From NCBI RefSeq assembly GCF_010994095.1, contig NZ_WJYO01000002.1:186001-250000 (forward strand): a stretch of 64,000 nt of DNA, in the 5' to 3' direction. The translations under genes were made by a program, and so were the position numbers. Shown piece after piece: positions 61,716 through 64,000 of the stretch; the first letter of the stretch is position 1, and the number at the start of each line of letters is the position of its first letter. This stretch comes from Mumia xiangluensis. Its GTDB lineage: Bacteria > Actinomycetota > Actinomycetes > Propionibacteriales > Nocardioidaceae. Below the pieces are notes generated by a model. That model was not told the DNA's origin, made no database searches, and saw nothing but the letters and a program-made list of their open reading frames with translations.

Positions 61716-63020
61716 TCACGCGACGGGGGCGAAGAATGCGGTCAGCGCGTCGGCGTACATGCCGGGATCAGCCGCTCCCATGAGCTCGCGGGCCGAGTGC
61801 ATCGCCAGCTGTGGCGCGCCGACGTCGACCGTCGTGATGCCCGTCCGCGCAGCCGTCATAGGCCCGACGGTCGACCCGCACGGCAGGTCGGCACGGTGCT
61901 CGTAGCGCTGCAGCGGGACGCCCGCCTGCTCGCACGCGAGGGCCATCTCGGCGGTGCCGGCGGCATCGGTGGCGTAGCGCAGGTTGGGGTGGACCTTGAG
62001 GACAGGCCCGCCGTTGGGGGTGATGCGGTGGTACGGCTCGTGGCGGTCGGCGTAGTTCGGGTGGGTGGCGTGGGCCATGTCGCCCGACGCGACCACCGAT
62101 GCCGCCACTGCGCGGTGGTAGTCGTCGCGCGTCCCTCCCGCAGCCAGGACGATCCGCTCGAGGACCGTGATCAGCAGGTCGGACTCTGCGCCTCGGTCGG
62201 ACGTCGACCCGACCTCCTCGTGGTCGAACAGCACCAGGAGCGGGACCACGCCGTCGGCGGGCTGCTCGAGCGCGGCGAGGAGCGCCGTCGTCCCGGCCCA
62301 GCAGGTGGTCTGGTTGTCGAGGCGCGGCGCGGCGAGCAGGTCGTGCTGCCGTCCGAACACACGGCTCGGCGCCAGGTCGTGCGTCATGAGCTCCCACCCG
62401 AGGAGCGCATCAGGCTCCACGTCGAGGCGGGCGGCCACGTCGCCGAGAAGGTCGGCGCCCTCCCCCACGCCGTACACGCCGTCGAGATGACGCTGAGGGT
62501 CGAGCGCCACACCCTTGCGGTCCTCGGAGAGATGGATCGCGAGCTGTGCGACGGTGAGCACCGGCTCGTCGATCCGCAGGAGCATCGGGACGGCACGACC
62601 CTCGCGGCGGACCGTGACCCGCCCCGACAGACCCAGCTCGCGGTTGAGCCAGGAGTTGAGGAGGGGCCCGCCGTACGGCTGGAGTGCGACGGTCTCCCAG
62701 CCGGCGCTCGTCCGGTCGGGGTGCTGCTTGACGCGGAGGTTCGGGGAGTCGGTGTGCCCGCCGACGATGCGGAACGCCGAGTGCGGGCCGGTGGCCGCCT
62801 CGGTGCTCCACGCGACCAGCGACCCGCCGCGCACGAGGACGTAGCGGCCCGGCTCCGTCGGCCACGGGTCGGCCTCCTGCACCGGTGTGAACCCGGCTGC
62901 GCCGAGGCGCCGGGACACCTCCGCGCACAGGTGGAAGGGACTCGGTGAGACGTCGACGAGCGCGCACAGATCCTGTGCGCGCTCGTGACGTGGGCTGAGG
63001 GTCGTGCTCTGCGTCGACAT
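61716..63020 (-). CDS. M18 family aminopeptidase
   Basis: A 434-residue dizinc aminopeptidase of the aspartyl-aminopeptidase type. Metal and catalytic residues are visible as GGHTDSPNL (His89, Asp91), [15 protein letters not shown] (Glu pair), [12 protein letters not shown] and [12 protein letters not shown]. It removes N-terminal residues, probably acidic or neutral ones, from peptides. Start ATG 63020; ATG 63029 adds three residues. No signal peptide, so cytoplasmic. Confidence 0.93.
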   Translation of the reverse strand: MSTQSTTLSPRHERAQDLCALVDVSPSPFHLCAEVSRRLGAAGFTPVQEADPWPTEPGRYVLVRGGSLVAWSTEAATGPHSAFRIVGGHTDSPNLRVKQHPDRTSAGWETVALQPYGGPLLNSWLNRELGLSGRVTVRREGRAVPMLLRIDEPVLTVAQLAIHLSEDRKGVALDPQRHLDGVYGVGEGADLLGDVAARLDVEPDALLGWELMTHDLAPSRVFGRQHDLLAAPRLDNQTTCWAGTTALLAALEQPADGVVPLLVLFDHEEVGSTSDRGAESDLLITVLERIVLAAGGTRDDYHRAVAASVVASGDMAHATHPNYADRHEPYHRITPNGGPVLKVHPNLRYATDAAGTAEMALACEQAGVPLQRYEHRADLPCGSTVGPMTAARTGITTVDVGAPQLAMHSARELMGAADPGMYADALTAFFAPVA

Positions 63021-63067
63021 CGACGCCATCGTAGTCAGCCCGACCGACGGTGGCGTCTCCGCGGCGA

Positions 63068-64000
63068 TCAGGCCTTGGCGGGAGTCGCCTCTGCCGGCGA
63101 GCCCTCGTCCGACGGCGCGTCCTGCGCGTCGCCGTCGCCGTCGCCGCCCTTGCGGGAGCGGAGCAGCAGCACCGCGCCGCCGAGGACCAGCAGGCCACCG
63201 AGGATGCCGCCGACGACCGGGATCGTCGTACGGATCATGCCCAGCAGCATGGCCTTCGTCTTGTACTCGTCGACGGTCGCCTTCACCGTCTCGTCGTCGT
63301 AGCCGAGCGTGGCCTCGGTGATCGTGGCCTTCGGCTCGCCGTCGACGTCGAGCGTCGCCAGCTGCTCCTCCTGGCCCTTGATGATCACGCCGGTCTCCGG
63401 CTCGACCCACAGGGTGCGGACGTTGGCGTACATGCGGTCGGCGACAACCGTGGCCTGGTCGGGCATGCCGACGAGCGAGCCCGGGACGGGCTGCTCAGCG
63501 ATCTTGGTGGGCTCGACGGTCTGGACGAACTTGTAGACCTCGAGGCCCTCGATCTTCTCGGTGCCCTCGTACTCGGCGGGGACGCCCTTGCCGAGCGAGT
63601 CGTCCCAGAAGTCGACGGACTCCTTCTGGGTGTTGAACGGGAACTTGAAGTAGTTGCCGTAGAAGCTGAACGGCGAGATGACGACGCCGTTGCTCTCGGT
63701 CTCGGCGCCCTGCCAGCGAACCGTGTCGCCCGTGGTGCGCTCGAACGGGACGACGTCACGGGTGCCGCTGAGGGCCTGGTCCGCGGGCGTGCCCGGAGGG
63801 GCCGTGTAGGAGAAGGTCTCCCAGACGGCGATGTTCTCGTCGAGCTCGTCGCTCGCGTCCTTGCTCGCCTCGACCTGGCCGACGACGTTGCGCCGGGACT
63901 CGAGCGGGCCGGTCTCGATGGCGGGACCGCCTTCGGCCGCGACGTTGAGGTAGGTGGCGTCTTCACCCGGCATCGTCTTCGAGACCGTCGTCGTCTCCTG
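63068..64000 (-). CDS. DUF3068 (PorA-like) membrane protein, 5' end beyond window
   Basis: The frame stays open to base 64000, so the N-terminus is outside the window; ATG 63973 is internal. The visible 310 residues form an extracytoplasmic domain ([24 protein letters not shown]... [21 protein letters not shown]), one C-terminal membrane helix ([22 protein letters not shown]) and a charged cytoplasmic tail ([14 protein letters not shown]). This is the DUF3068 architecture; the family has no firm function. Confidence 0.82.
   Translation of the reverse strand, partial: QETTTVSKTMPGEDATYLNVAAEGGPAIETGPLESRRNVVGQVEASKDASDELDENIAVWETFSYTAPPGTPADQALSGTRDVVPFERTTGDTVRWQGAETESNGVVISPFSFYGNYFKFPFNTQKESVDFWDDSLGKGVPAEYEGTEKIEGLEVYKFVQTVEPTKIAEQPVPGSLVGMPDQATVVADRMYANVRTLWVEPETGVIIKGQEEQLATLDVDGEPKATITEATLGYDDETVKATVDEYKTKAMLLGMIRTTIPVVGGILGGLLVLGGAVLLLRSRKGGDGDGDAQDAPSDEGSPAEATPAKA

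Overview
The window is a GC-rich chromosomal segment of an actinomycete. LprG/P55, DUF4192, DUF5998, DUF7455, DUF222-HNH, a PatZ-like protein with an N-terminal GNAT domain and the rpsA-coaE linkage all point to Actinomycetota. A family in Propionibacteriales, such as Nocardioidaceae, is my best guess from style and gene content, not something proven here. Genes are tightly packed, with many 4-base stop/start overlaps. At least nine genes carry a TANNNT box only 6-7 bases before the start codon, which looks like leaderless transcription. No rRNA, tRNA or CRISPR array was recognised.

Layout. 1-7.8 kb: 3' part of tgt with a convergent queuosine-precursor transporter and geranylgeranyl-reductase-like pair, a hairpin repeat cluster, an ATP-dependent DNA ligase and small membrane proteins. 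7.8-20 kb: a large LuxR-type ATPase regulator, sulfurtransferase, thymidine kinase, a class III cyclase overlapping a receiver/thioredoxin-reductase-like fusion, a phosphatase-superfamily protein, DUF5998 and a GNAT/acyl-CoA synthetase fusion. 20-28.8 kb: topoisomerase IV subunits parC and parE in convergent orientation, flanking a VOC protein, an lprG-P55-type lipoprotein/efflux pair and a beta-carbonic anhydrase. 28.8-37.3 kb: secreted and membrane proteins, a DUF222-HNH protein, a TetR/DUF981 divergent pair with a clear operator, a rhomboid and a secreted phytase.

37.3-46.8 kb is a 9.5-kb integrative element inserted in the 3' end of the housekeeping sigma gene sigA. A tyrosine recombinase lies beside sigA. 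The last codons of sigA are element-supplied (synonymously different), and the displaced chromosomal codons RDYLD-stop remain at 37295-37314. The attachment copies share an exact 7-base core, TCGCGCA. The element carries (i) a toxin-antitoxin-SecB-like chaperone (TAC) module with a perfect palindromic operator, (ii) a nine-gene, mostly stop/start-coupled operon containing a stand-alone Spo11/Topo VI-A-like protein (RxxYY plus Toprim acidic residues) and a winged-helix protein whose gene contains repeated AGGGTGAC boxes, and (iii) a GAF-type membrane protein and several unknown small proteins. I see no relaxase or FtsK/TraB-like transfer gene, so it looks mobilisable or satellite-like rather than self-transmissible. 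The hexamer CGTACG is abundant in the chromosome (19 copies in the first 6 kb by eye) but occurs only twice in the element.

46.8-64 kb returns to the core genome: sigA, a universal stress protein, a glutamate-cysteine-ligase-like enzyme, DUF4192, dinB, an S9 oligopeptidase, a DHFR-like reductase, a second sigma-70 factor (sigB type), an NmrA-like protein, coaE with a lipoate-ligase-family gene, rpsA with a recognisable promoter, an M18 aminopeptidase and a truncated DUF3068 membrane protein.
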